Of a DNA stretch of 54,487 nt, positions 39,000 to 47,640 are shown piece by piece. Made by a program: the position numbers and the translations under genes. Origin of the DNA: Streptomyces sp. WZ.A104 (GTDB taxonomy: Bacteria > Actinomycetota > Actinomycetes > Streptomycetales > Streptomycetaceae). Under the pieces are notes generated by a model. That model was not told the origin of the DNA, made no database searches, and saw only the letters and a program-made list of their open reading frames with translations. Location: positions 1 through 54,487 of the forward strand of contig NZ_NWVL01000056.1 of assembly GCF_002382885.1 (NCBI RefSeq), in the 5' to 3' direction. How positions within the stretch are numbered: position 1 is the first letter of the stretch; every line of letters begins with the position of its first letter.

Positions 39000-40170
39000 C
39001 CGTGGTGGGGACCAGCAGAGAGGGATCGATGTGGCTCACCGCCACCGACAGGAACGCTTCGGTGGACGCCTGGTCGCCGGAGATCCAGCGGGTGAACTCC
39101 AGTCGCTCCGCGCTCACTTCGAGTCGTGCGCTTTGGAGCGCCGTCTCGTAGCGCGGTTTCAGGAGGCGCTGGTGGCCGGCCGCGTACCGCTCCAGCGCGG
39201 CGGCCGTCGCGTGCTCGTCGTGCAGCGACCCGCCTACCGATCCGGCGAGCAGTGATGCCTGCTCGAAGGCGTCACTGATACCGGTTCCGGTGATCGAATC
39301 CTTGTGGCACGAGGCATCGCCGACCAGGGCCCAGCCCGGTCCGGTGGTCTCGCGGAAGAAGTTGAGCTGGCTCCCCGTGCCCCGCAGGTGCTCCACCCGG
39401 CGCGCCGACGCGGCGCGCTCGGCCAGTTCCGGGGCGGTCGTGCGGAGCGCCTCCAGGTAGGCCCCTTGCGGGTCCTTCCGTATTCGGGGGAACTCCTCCT
39501 GCGGGAAGTAGGCGGCCACCAAGGTGAGTTCGTCATGGGTGCCGACGACGCCGATCAGTCGGCCGGTTCGCTCGTACACCTCGAACTCCGCGGGCAGGCC
39601 TTCCCAGTAACCGTAGTAGACGCAGGTGCGCGGAGCGTTCTCCCGCACCGTACGGGCGCCGACGTGCTGGGCCATGGTCGAGCGCATCCCGTCCGCGCCG
39701 ACCACCAGCCGGGCGTGCGCCCGGCCCGTGGACCCCGCGGCCGTACGCCACTCCACACCGGACACCCTGCCGGCGTCGGACAGCACGCCGGTCACGGTGC
39801 ACCCCTCGCGGAACTCCACGCCGGACTCGACCGCGCCGTCGATCAGGAGGCTGTCAAGGACGAACCGGCGCGGCGCATAGACCGCGTCGATGCCTTCCTC
39901 CACCGGTACGGCCCCCTCCAGCCGGAGGTCTCCCAGGGTGTAGGAGATCCGGCGCACCGGCGGGCAGCCGGTGTCCGCCAGCCGCCCCAGCAGGCCCCAC
40001 CGGTTGAGCAGCCGCAGCCCGGGCCGGTGGACGTGCTGCGTGGAGAGCGTGTCGCTGGGGAAGCGCATCCGGTCCAGGAGGAGGACCCGGCAGCCGGCGC
40101 GTGCGAAGAGCATCGCGGTGGAGGCTCCCGCGCTCCGGGCGCCTACGACCACGACATCGTAGAGATCCAT
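38995..40170 (-). CDS. FAD-dependent monooxygenase / oxidoreductase
   Basis: A 391-residue flavoprotein of the aromatic-hydroxylase/geranylgeranyl-reductase-like group. The dinucleotide fold is VVVVGARSAGASTAMLFARA, the DG motif region LVVGADGMRSTMAQHVGA, and the GD motif GPGWALVGDASCHKDSITGT. No halogenase WxWxIP motif is seen. It likely hydroxylates or dehydrogenates an intermediate. It is last in the series F-protein, YcaO, SagB-2, SagB-1 and this gene, 46 bp after the SagB-like gene, on the same strand. Confidence 0.88.
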   Translation of the reverse strand: MDLYDVVVVGARSAGASTAMLFARAGCRVLLLDRMRFPSDTLSTQHVHRPGLRLLNRWGLLGRLADTGCPPVRRISYTLGDLRLEGAVPVEEGIDAVYAPRRFVLDSLLIDGAVESGVEFREGCTVTGVLSDAGRVSGVEWRTAAGSTGRAHARLVVGADGMRSTMAQHVGARTVRENAPRTCVYYGYWEGLPAEFEVYERTGRLIGVVGTHDELTLVAAYFPQEEFPRIRKDPQGAYLEALRTTAPELAERAASARRVEHLRGTGSQLNFFRETTGPGWALVGDASCHKDSITGTGISDAFEQASLLAGSVGGSLHDEHATAAALERYAAGHQRLLKPRYETALQSARLEVSAERLEFTRWISGDQASTEAFLSVAVSHIDPSLLVPTTG

Positions 40171-40216
40171 CAGTTGGTGTCCTTCCGTCTGCCGGGCAGG
40201 GGTGCGGGTGGGGTTC

Positions 40217-41779
40217 TCATGCCTGGCCCCGAAGCGGCAGCTGCGGGTCCGAGTGCTGCGGGGACGGGGGCCCCACGGTCACCACCACCAGCGGCTGGAG
40301 CGCTCCGGGACCAGGGCCGAGGCCGAGGGCCGAGGCGGCGCGGTCCGGGTCGAAGTCGCAGTGCACGTGGCTTTCCAGCCCGACCGCGGCCGCGGCCAGT
40401 GCGACGCGCTGGGCGAGGGCTCCCGCAGCGATGTTCTGCGTCCGGTACCAGCGGTCGCCGAACCGCTCGATGCCCGCCCGCAGATCACCGCAGGGCGCCA
40501 GGGTCGCGGTGGCGGTGCGGCACTCGTCGGCCAGCATGGGGCTCTTGGCCGCGCCGATCATCGCCCGCACGGCCTCCGCGGGCCGGGTGGGGATCAGCGC
40601 GTGCCCGACGGGGTCGTACACATGGGCGCCCGTCGCCACCGCGTGGACGCGCTGCACCACCCCGGCGAGCCGCAGGGCAGGTGCGTCCGCCCTGTCCGGC
40701 GTGTCCGTGGGGAGGGGCGCGGCGGCCGCGGCGAGCAGAGCCGCGAGCGTATGCTCCGGCACCGGAGCGGGCCGGTAGCCGTAGACGGTACGCCGTCCGG
40801 CGAAGCCGTCGGCAAGGTTCAGGTCCGCCGTCGGCAGTGCGTGCGGGAGCGCACCGGCATCAGGTGACCACGCCGGGAGCCACCCCCGGGAACCGGGCGC
40901 CGCGGCGCGGATCGCGGAGTGCAGGGCGGCCGCCTCCGCCATCTCGGGGACTGCGGAGATCGAAGCCGGTCCGGGTACGGCCTCGGGCACGGGGCCGTAC
41001 CACGGGGCGTTCCGCTCCGCGCGGGGCGCGGGCCGGTCCTCCGCCCGGTGCAGGGTGACCACCGCGAAGACGCTCTCGGCGAAGGGGGACAAGCCGAGGA
41101 CCTCGTCCAGGGCCGTGTCGTCGTAGTGCAGGTGGATGGTGGCCGTCAGCCCTGTCGCCTCCGCGGCGGCCACTGCCTGGGCAGCCACGACCCCGACGTC
41201 CAGGCTCTGCAGCCGGTAGCCGAACACGCCGTACTTGGCCGCGTTGCGCCACAGCACGCTCGTCAGGAGCAGTACCAACTCGGGCTCCCGCTCCGGCGGC
41301 GTGCTCAGCAGGCCGAGCAGCCGGGCCCGGCCGTCACCGTCCCGCAGGCGTTCCAGTACGTGGTGCACGGGGTCGTAGTGGGCGAGCCCGGCCGGGAGAC
41401 CGTCCGACGCGCCGTGCGCGACGTAGACCTCCACGGGGTAGCGCGAGCCGGAGGCCGCCCCTATCCGGCCGGGGGAGAGGAGCACCCGCCGGTCGCGCGG
41501 CTCACCGGAGCCGCTCAGACCGAGCGGCATGAGACCGCTCATCCAGCGCATCCTGGTGAGCCCGGCGGTCTGCCGCAGCAGCCAGGACAGGCGGGGGAGC
41601 GAGGCGTCCACCGACGGCTCGCCGCCGGACGGGAGGGGCACCGAGGGGGCCGACGGGTAGCGCTTGTGGACCGGCGGGAGGCGGGCAGGGTCCGCCGCGG
41701 GCAGGGCGTCCGGCGGCTGATGGCCGGAGCGCAGGAATCCCAGTGCTGTCGCGCCGACGGACGGAGCGTGTGCGGTCAT
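40217..41779 (-). CDS. SagB-type nitroreductase-family dehydrogenase 1
   Basis: A 520-residue protein containing two nitroreductase-like modules. The N-terminal one has ASGSRYPVEVYVAHGA, AGLAHYDPVHHVLERL and VLWRNAAKYGVFGYRLQSLD. The C-terminal one has RRTVYGYRPAPVPEHTLAAL and RTQNIAAGALAQRVALAAAA. FMN-dependent members of this family oxidise azolines to azoles (thiazole/oxazole) after YcaO cyclodehydration. Its ATG overlaps the stop of the second dehydrogenase (ATGA). Having two such genes is unusual; one may be a non-catalytic partner or act on another bond. Confidence 0.85.
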   Translation of the reverse strand: MTAHAPSVGATALGFLRSGHQPPDALPAADPARLPPVHKRYPSAPSVPLPSGGEPSVDASLPRLSWLLRQTAGLTRMRWMSGLMPLGLSGSGEPRDRRVLLSPGRIGAASGSRYPVEVYVAHGASDGLPAGLAHYDPVHHVLERLRDGDGRARLLGLLSTPPEREPELVLLLTSVLWRNAAKYGVFGYRLQSLDVGVVAAQAVAAAEATGLTATIHLHYDDTALDEVLGLSPFAESVFAVVTLHRAEDRPAPRAERNAPWYGPVPEAVPGPASISAVPEMAEAAALHSAIRAAAPGSRGWLPAWSPDAGALPHALPTADLNLADGFAGRRTVYGYRPAPVPEHTLAALLAAAAAPLPTDTPDRADAPALRLAGVVQRVHAVATGAHVYDPVGHALIPTRPAEAVRAMIGAAKSPMLADECRTATATLAPCGDLRAGIERFGDRWYRTQNIAAGALAQRVALAAAAVGLESHVHCDFDPDRAASALGLGPGPGALQPLVVVTVGPPSPQHSDPQLPLRGQA

Positions 41780-43407
41780 GCGGTGTGTACCTCGTTCCGT
41801 GTCGGTGCGGCAGCGGTGGGCCCGCCGGGGTGTCCGGGCCGCTGAGCGGTCGTCGAGAGCCGGGTGACCGGCATCAGATAGCGTTCGTCGGGCCCAGGCA
41901 CGCCGAGCGCGATCTGGAACAGCGGCTCGTGCCCCGGAGGCAGCTCCAGTACCCCGGACAACGTCCGCGCCGCGTAGCCGTTGTGGATCCTGGCGGCGAG
42001 CCCCTCGGCGGCGCTCCGTACGCAAAGCCGCTGCGCGACGGCTCCGGCCTCGTGGTGCAGGACGCGGAACGCCCGGTCACCGAAGACCTCCTGGGCGACC
42101 GCGCGCGGGGCCGAGAGGAACACCACGGCCGCGACGGCCCGGTAGTTGATGTTGGCCGCCTCCATGCCGATGTCCCGGGCGCGGAGGGGGGCGGCGGACC
42201 CGAGCCGGTGGAGTCCGTCCGGTGCCACCCGGTGCACTCCGTCGGCGAGCCCGCTGACGTTGACCGCCCAGAGATGGGCGGTGACGGGCGGCGCCGCGCC
42301 GTCAGGCACCGCATCGGACGGCCAGGGGTCGAACAGCGGACCGAGCACGCGGCGGATCCCGTCCAAGGGGACGGGCTGACGGGCCGGGTTGAAGGCGGGA
42401 CTGCCCGAGGTGCGAAGCCGCAGGCAGTGCGCCAGATCGGGGGTCCGGGCCCCCGCGTCGTCCGTCCGCCGTGCGGGAGCCGGACCGGCGGGCAGCCGAG
42501 AGAAGGACGCCGTGTCCGTGAGCCGGGCAGCCGCGTCCATCCCGGTCAGTTCCGCCAGGGCATCGATTCCGGTCGTCGGCGGCGCGGGCCGGCCGTGCGC
42601 GGCCCCGAGGAGAGCGGCCAGGGCCTCCCCGGTGTACGCGGCCTCGCTCCGCAGGACCGGTCTGTGCCCCGAGTCCCGCCGGGAGTAAAAGGGGAGGACG
42701 GCGGCCACGCTCTCCTGCGGGCCCGGGGCTCCGACGAGCCGCTCCAGGGGGCCGTCGAGGAACTGGTGGTGCAGGTGCGCCTGCATGCCCAGGGCGTCCG
42801 CGACCATCATCACGTTCCCCGCGACCAGTCCCGTCTCCTGCGCGCACAGCCGGTAGGCGTAGTCGCCGTAGCGGAAGGCTGTCCGCCAGAAGACCGTGGA
42901 GAGCAGCAGCGCCCCCACCGCGTCGTCGAGGTCCGCGCCCAACGCCGCACTCAGGAAGGCCCGGTGGTCCCCGGCACGCACCAGCACGAGCGTGTGGTGC
43001 GCCGGATCGTAGGCGTAGACACCCGCCGGGAGCCCCTCGTGCCCGGGGGTCCAGAGGTACGTCTCGACGGGGGCGAAGCACCGGGCGGAGGGCGTTGCCC
43101 TGTGATAGGGCCAGCGGGCCGTCGGACCGAACTCGGTCCGCAGCACACCGCAGGAGTAGTGGAGCAGCGCCGAGTGGAAGGTGGCGTCCGGGGCGGTCAC
43201 AGTGAGCGGGGCGAGTTCCCCCACGGGCGCGGGCAGCGGGTACCGCGGCAGCGCGCCGAACCGGGTGAACCGCGCGGGCTCCGCGGGACCGCCCTCGCGG
43301 CCCCGCGGAGCTCCCGCCGTCATAGCGGCGTAGTCGTGCAGGGACCGGTGCCAGTACCGGGCACCTGGCGACGCGGTGTGCCCGTCCCGCCCTTCGATGG
43401 CCGTCAT
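41776..43407 (-). CDS. SagB-type nitroreductase-family dehydrogenase 2
   Basis: A 543-residue double-module dehydrogenase, N-terminally typical of thiopeptide azoline oxidases: RYWHRSLHDYAAMTAG, GALPRYPLPAPV, FHSALLHYSCGVLRTE, RATPSARCFAPVETYLW, PAGVYAYDPAHHTLVLVRAG and TVFWRTAFRYGDYAYRLCAQ. The second module contains GMEAANINYRAVAAVVFLSA and HEAGAVAQRLCVRSAAEG. It starts 11 bp after the YcaO gene's stop, so YcaO and oxidase are co-expressed. It is the better candidate for the canonical azoline oxidase of the pair. Confidence 0.87.
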   Translation of the reverse strand: MTAIEGRDGHTASPGARYWHRSLHDYAAMTAGAPRGREGGPAEPARFTRFGALPRYPLPAPVGELAPLTVTAPDATFHSALLHYSCGVLRTEFGPTARWPYHRATPSARCFAPVETYLWTPGHEGLPAGVYAYDPAHHTLVLVRAGDHRAFLSAALGADLDDAVGALLLSTVFWRTAFRYGDYAYRLCAQETGLVAGNVMMVADALGMQAHLHHQFLDGPLERLVGAPGPQESVAAVLPFYSRRDSGHRPVLRSEAAYTGEALAALLGAAHGRPAPPTTGIDALAELTGMDAAARLTDTASFSRLPAGPAPARRTDDAGARTPDLAHCLRLRTSGSPAFNPARQPVPLDGIRRVLGPLFDPWPSDAVPDGAAPPVTAHLWAVNVSGLADGVHRVAPDGLHRLGSAAPLRARDIGMEAANINYRAVAAVVFLSAPRAVAQEVFGDRAFRVLHHEAGAVAQRLCVRSAAEGLAARIHNGYAARTLSGVLELPPGHEPLFQIALGVPGPDERYLMPVTRLSTTAQRPGHPGGPTAAAPTRNEVHTA

Positions 43408-43418
43408 CCGTGCAGTCC

Positions 43419-45455
43419 TCAGGGGAAGGGGTGGGGATGGGGATTGATGTCCCCGGGAGTCAGGACCCGGTCGCGGTAACCCAGTTCGTACGGAACGTTC
43501 AAGAGCCGCGGCAGCCCGTCGACACGCCTGTTCCGGTGTCCGAAGGTCATCGGCAGGGTGCCGGGCACCATCACCTTCACGCAGGCGAATCCGCCTGCCC
43601 GGTGTTCCGGTGTCGTCTGGTCGACGACGAGGACGTCCAGGCCGCGGTCCAGGTAGCGGCGCACCATCTCGTCCAGGTCGGACCGTAGATCAGTGTGGGC
43701 GGGCCACCGCCACTGTTCCTCGAAGTCGGCGAACGGCCGCGCCTTGCGCTCCGACAACAGGAAGTCGAACCGGTCGAACGCGTCCCGGTGGCTGTAGAGC
43801 ACCGAGTGGTCGCCCATCACCTTGACCAGCGACGGGTCCGCCACCATGCGGGCGGCGCGGTCCCGCTCCGCGGAGTCGTAGAGCTTCGCGTGTTCCAGCA
43901 GGTGCCCCATCTCGTGCAGGACGTTGACCACGGCCTTCTCGGGCTGGAGCGCGGAGCCGCCCGCGCACAGGATCCGGGGCCTGCCCGGGTCGCCGAGGGT
44001 ATCGAGCCCCACCGCCCAGAAGCACGGGACGCCCTGCTCCAGCGTGGCCGAGTAGAGCTGGATCTCGTACCCCGTCCGGTGACGCAGGTGCTCGATCATC
44101 ATCGGGATGGAGCGGTCCCGCGCGCTGGCGGGGTCGACCCGGGGGATGGGCATCCGTCCGTACCAGGTCATCAGGAAGGCGTCCCGTTCGGCGACTTCCA
44201 GCAGACCGCACAGGACGGCCTCCTCCAGACAGCCGCCCATGGCGCAGCCGTTGGAGATCTCGTACACGAACCGGGGTTCCTCGTGGCTGTGCGCGGCGTA
44301 GTAGGCGTACCGCTCCGGCACCAGTACCGCTTCGCCCCGGGCGAAGGAGTACCCCCACACCCAGGGCATCACCAGGTCCTCGTCGTACCGGGTGTAGGGG
44401 AAGTCCGGCAGTTCGTGGCGCTCGTCCGGATAGAGGCCGAAGGCGCGCGGGTCGACGGCGCGCTCGCCCAGCTCGCGGCGGCTGGCCGTGACCGATGTAC
44501 GACGGCCGCGGGGCTCCTCGCCGCCGAAGCGCTCCAGGGCCTCCAGGACGGCGGTGATGCGGGAGAACCGGTAGTCGGTCGTACGGCCCCAGCCATTCTG
44601 GGAGTTGTTGCCGCGCAGCGAGCTCAGCGGGGCCATGGCACGCGGCAGGGGGCCTCCGCGTTCGTCCTCCACCGAGGGGACCACACCGGCGGCTCCGTCG
44701 ACGTACAGGTCGTACAGCTCCTGCTCGCGGGCCACCACGTTCTGTACGCGGAATACATCGGGCGCGGGCTTGGGGCGGGAGACCGGGACGATGCGCGCCG
44801 GCCCGGCGTCGTCGTCGGGCAGGCCTCCGCAGTCCTCACAGAGGGAGTAGGGCAGGTAGCGGTGGGAGGTGATGGCGAGCGAGCCCAACTCGACCCGCAG
44901 GAACACGTCCCCCGGACGGCGGACCTCCGCGCCCTCCGTACCGGCGTCGGTGTCCCGGCGCGGGACGCCGGACAGGGCGGATTCCAGCAGGGAGACCGCG
45001 AGTTCCGCGGCCACGGCCGCGGCCGGCCGCGTACGGAGCCGGGAGGGCAGGGCCGCCAACGCGGAGCCGTGGCGGGCGCGGAGGGTCTCGTGGTGCCCCG
45101 CCTGGTCCCGCGCGAGACGGCGGCGCCAGTCCGCGCAGGTCGGACAGGCCTGCCCGGTGCCCGCGGCCACCGGCCCCACATGGATGGCGTCCGCGTCGGT
45201 GCCGACCGGGATCCAGGGGATGCCGACGGCCTCGGCGGCCGCGCGCACATCGGAGTACCGGGCGGTGCTCGCGCTGTCGCTCGGGAGCAGGACGGCCGCG
45301 CACGAGCGGAGTTCGTCGGTGATCGGCGCGTCGCCCGGGCGCAGCACACGGAACCCGCGTGACGCGACCCGGGCGACGGCCGCGTCGAGCAGGCCGCCGT
45401 CACCGATGACGGCGACCGTGCGCGGGGGAACGGGGTTCGAGGTCGGCTCAGACAT
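43419..45455 (-). CDS. YcaO-domain azoline-forming cyclodehydratase
   Basis: A 678-residue cyclodehydratase that activates the peptide amide with ATP so that Cys/Ser/Thr side chains cyclise to azolines. The N-terminal 220 residues are an E1-like/zinc domain with C104-x2-C107 (CPTCADW) and C206-x2-C209 (CEDCGG). The YcaO domain (about 230-678) shows SRITAVLEALERFGGEEPRG, EISNGCAMGGCLEEAVLCGL with LEVAERDAF (ATP/Mg residues), and ends in the catalytic proline-rich tail PHPHPFP. Start ATG 45455 overlaps the upstream F-protein stop by 8 bp. It needs the neighbouring ocin-ThiF-like protein to bind the leader peptide, as in thiopeptide clusters (TbtG/TbtF type). Confidence 0.93.
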   Translation of the reverse strand: MSEPTSNPVPPRTVAVIGDGGLLDAAVARVASRGFRVLRPGDAPITDELRSCAAVLLPSDSASTARYSDVRAAAEAVGIPWIPVGTDADAIHVGPVAAGTGQACPTCADWRRRLARDQAGHHETLRARHGSALAALPSRLRTRPAAAVAAELAVSLLESALSGVPRRDTDAGTEGAEVRRPGDVFLRVELGSLAITSHRYLPYSLCEDCGGLPDDDAGPARIVPVSRPKPAPDVFRVQNVVAREQELYDLYVDGAAGVVPSVEDERGGPLPRAMAPLSSLRGNNSQNGWGRTTDYRFSRITAVLEALERFGGEEPRGRRTSVTASRRELGERAVDPRAFGLYPDERHELPDFPYTRYDEDLVMPWVWGYSFARGEAVLVPERYAYYAAHSHEEPRFVYEISNGCAMGGCLEEAVLCGLLEVAERDAFLMTWYGRMPIPRVDPASARDRSIPMMIEHLRHRTGYEIQLYSATLEQGVPCFWAVGLDTLGDPGRPRILCAGGSALQPEKAVVNVLHEMGHLLEHAKLYDSAERDRAARMVADPSLVKVMGDHSVLYSHRDAFDRFDFLLSERKARPFADFEEQWRWPAHTDLRSDLDEMVRRYLDRGLDVLVVDQTTPEHRAGGFACVKVMVPGTLPMTFGHRNRRVDGLPRLLNVPYELGYRDRVLTPGDINPHPHPFP

Positions 45456-47472
45456 CGAGGAGCACCACCCTGACCAGGTAGGGGAGTACCTCACGGACGG
45501 CCGGGTCGCCGTCGAGGGGAACCGCGACCGCCGCGGATCCGGCGAGGTGCAGAGCCTCGACCAAGGCGCGGTAGCGCGGTTCGTCCGCACGCGTGTCGGC
45601 CACGGAGGAAGTGCGCAGGTTCACGGCGGGGGAGGGCGCGTACTCGGACTGCCCCGAGTTACGGGCCTGCCAGGCCAGCAGGAGCCGGCCGAGCCCCGCC
45701 TCGACGGCCTCGGCCGCCGTGAACCCCGCGCCGTGCTCGACGAGGCCCGCCTGGTCGGCGCCGAGCCGGAAGGCGTACAGGTGGACCCCCGCAGGCGCGT
45801 CCACGGTGTGCGCCGTGAGCGTCTCGCCCGATGCCGCGAGCAGGTCCAGGAACCGCCGTGCCCCGGCGGTCAGATCGAGCTGCTCCGTGGTCCGGTGGTC
45901 CGTCGCCTTCAAGGCGGCCCCGGCGGGCGCGCCACGCAGGACGTGGTCGAGCAGGCCCTGCTCGACGGCGGCCGCCCAGGTGGCCGCGCCGGCCGTACCG
46001 ACCGGAAGGGAGCCGGGCACGGCGCTGTCCCCCGCAGCGACGAAGACGCGCGGCGCCGGTACCGCCCGGTCGGCGCCGTCCAGGAGACTGACGCCGCGCA
46101 CGCTGTCGGCACGCGTCGTCGTGGCGGCGGAGCGGACGGCATGGGCGGCGAGCCCGTGGCGCAGGGCGGCGTCCTGGGACTGCGGGAAATCGGATCCGGC
46201 GCCCCATACGGTGAACGGCGTGCCGGGCCGGTGCGGATCCGTCACCGCGAGACGGACCACGCGCAGCGGGAACTGTTCGAGGTGCGCCTCCGACACGGGG
46301 CCGAGGACACCGAGCCGGACGTCGGTCAGGGGAACGACGCGTGCGGCGAGTTCGGCCGCGTCCACGGCCGCTCCGTCGGCGAGGTCCCGGATCCGCCGCT
46401 CATCAGCGCTTCCGTCGGCCGCCCCGGGCACCAGCGGATGCGGTGCCAGCTCGTGGGCCGAGGTCTGGAGGGTCTCCAGGTCCAGGCGTACGGCGCCGGA
46501 CGCCCGGCCGGGGTGGTCCTCGTCCGCGGCCGTCGCGTCCGCCCCGCCGGTGAGGTGCTCGAACGCGCGGAAGACCAGGTGGTTGGCGACGATGCCGGGC
46601 ACGGGACCGGTGAGGAACCGGGTCCGCTCCCGTTCGCCGTCGGGCCGGTCGCCCAGCCGAAGCCACAGACTCTCCCACCGCACCCAGGGCCGGTCCGCGG
46701 CACACGTCGGCCCCACCCACGCCGCGTCCCCGTACAGCGTGACGGGGATGAGGGTCCGGTCGAGGTCGCCGCAGATCCCGTCGAGCGCGCGCAGTGCGCC
46801 GGGGTCGGTGCGGTCAGCCGCGTACAGGACCAGATCGGCGGCCCCGACCGCGTCGCGCAGCGCCACAGGATCGGCGGGATCGAGCGCCGCCGTCTCCAGC
46901 CGCTGACCGGGATCGCGCCGCCGCGCCTCGGCGGCGAGTTCGTCGAGGCGCTCCCGTACGGCGCGGTCCTCGGGGCCGCGCTCGGGGGCGGGCCGCGCCG
47001 ACAGCCGGGCGACGCCCGTCAGCAGCGCGCCCTCGACGGCCGCGGCGAAGACCGCGCCCGACCCGATGACGGAGATCCGGGTCTCGCGGTAGCGCTGGAA
47101 GCGCAGGGCGGGCGAGGTGTGGAAGGCCTCGATGAACGCGATCTCGGAGGCGTAGCGCTCCAGTTCGTCCGGATTCAGGGAATGGGCCATGTCCTGGCTG
47201 ACGTCACGGACCAGACCGGCGTCGTGGAGAGCGCCGACGAGCTTCTCCACCATCTTCCGGGGCGCGGGCGGCAGGCCGGCCGTCAGATCGGCCACGCGGT
47301 GCGAGCCGTCGAGGTGCGGAGAGAGTCTGTCCAGCCAGGCGTAGGTGGAGGCGCCCAGGAAGGACACGACCTCACTGCCGTTGGTCAGGAGGACACCGTC
47401 GCCTTCGGTGGTGGGGGTGAAGAAGATCCCGGTTCTCATCCGCGGGTACATGGCCGCGATGGTGTTGTGCAT
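45448..47472 (-). CDS. Ocin-ThiF-like leader-peptide-binding partner of YcaO (F protein)
   Basis: A 674-residue protein of the 'TOMM precursor leader peptide-binding' family. Residues 1-80 look like a PqqD-like RiPP recognition element (MYPRMRTGIFFTPTTEGDGV, LTNGSEVVSFLG, VEKLVGALHDAGLV). A degenerate ThiF/E1-like fold follows (TRISVIGSGAVFAAAVEGAL, DLVLYAADRT), then a long C-terminal region ending RALVEALHLAGSAAVAVPLD. It delivers the precursor peptide to the YcaO enzyme, whose gene it overlaps. ATG 47472 is used; upstream in-frame residues are not family-like. Its presence indicates a ribosomal substrate, although no precursor gene is visible. Confidence 0.9.
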   Translation of the reverse strand: MHNTIAAMYPRMRTGIFFTPTTEGDGVLLTNGSEVVSFLGASTYAWLDRLSPHLDGSHRVADLTAGLPPAPRKMVEKLVGALHDAGLVRDVSQDMAHSLNPDELERYASEIAFIEAFHTSPALRFQRYRETRISVIGSGAVFAAAVEGALLTGVARLSARPAPERGPEDRAVRERLDELAAEARRRDPGQRLETAALDPADPVALRDAVGAADLVLYAADRTDPGALRALDGICGDLDRTLIPVTLYGDAAWVGPTCAADRPWVRWESLWLRLGDRPDGERERTRFLTGPVPGIVANHLVFRAFEHLTGGADATAADEDHPGRASGAVRLDLETLQTSAHELAPHPLVPGAADGSADERRIRDLADGAAVDAAELAARVVPLTDVRLGVLGPVSEAHLEQFPLRVVRLAVTDPHRPGTPFTVWGAGSDFPQSQDAALRHGLAAHAVRSAATTTRADSVRGVSLLDGADRAVPAPRVFVAAGDSAVPGSLPVGTAGAATWAAAVEQGLLDHVLRGAPAGAALKATDHRTTEQLDLTAGARRFLDLLAASGETLTAHTVDAPAGVHLYAFRLGADQAGLVEHGAGFTAAEAVEAGLGRLLLAWQARNSGQSEYAPSPAVNLRTSSVADTRADEPRYRALVEALHLAGSAAVAVPLDGDPAVREVLPYLVRVVLLDV

Positions 47473-47640
47473 GGTGGGGCTCCGCGTTCGGCTGGTCGTG
47501 AAGGTCGTGCCCGCGTCGAATCGTGAGGTCGATCGTGTCAAGGACCCCGGTGCGCGGTCGTCCGTCCCGGGACTGCTTTCCTGTCTCCGCCACGGGCCCG
47601 CGGGCGGGGCCGGACTACGACTGGAGTGGGGCCGCTCGTC
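47473..47640 (-). promoter_or_regulatory. 168-bp spacer, probable promoter of the azole-forming operon
   Basis: Largest gap in the right half of the cluster. On the minus strand it contains a TTGACA hexamer (47546-47541), about 70 bp before the F-protein ATG, but no convincing -10 box. No precursor-like reading frame (leader plus Cys/Ser/Thr-rich core) is found on either strand. Confidence 0.35.

Noticed and set aside
47372..47593. GTG-started 73-codon minus-strand frame just upstream of and overlapping the F-protein gene, considered as the RiPP precursor
   Set aside because: It is rich in His/Arg/Pro/Asp with almost no Cys or Ser/Thr in its C-terminal half and its 3' 100 bases are only an out-of-frame reading of the F-protein gene.
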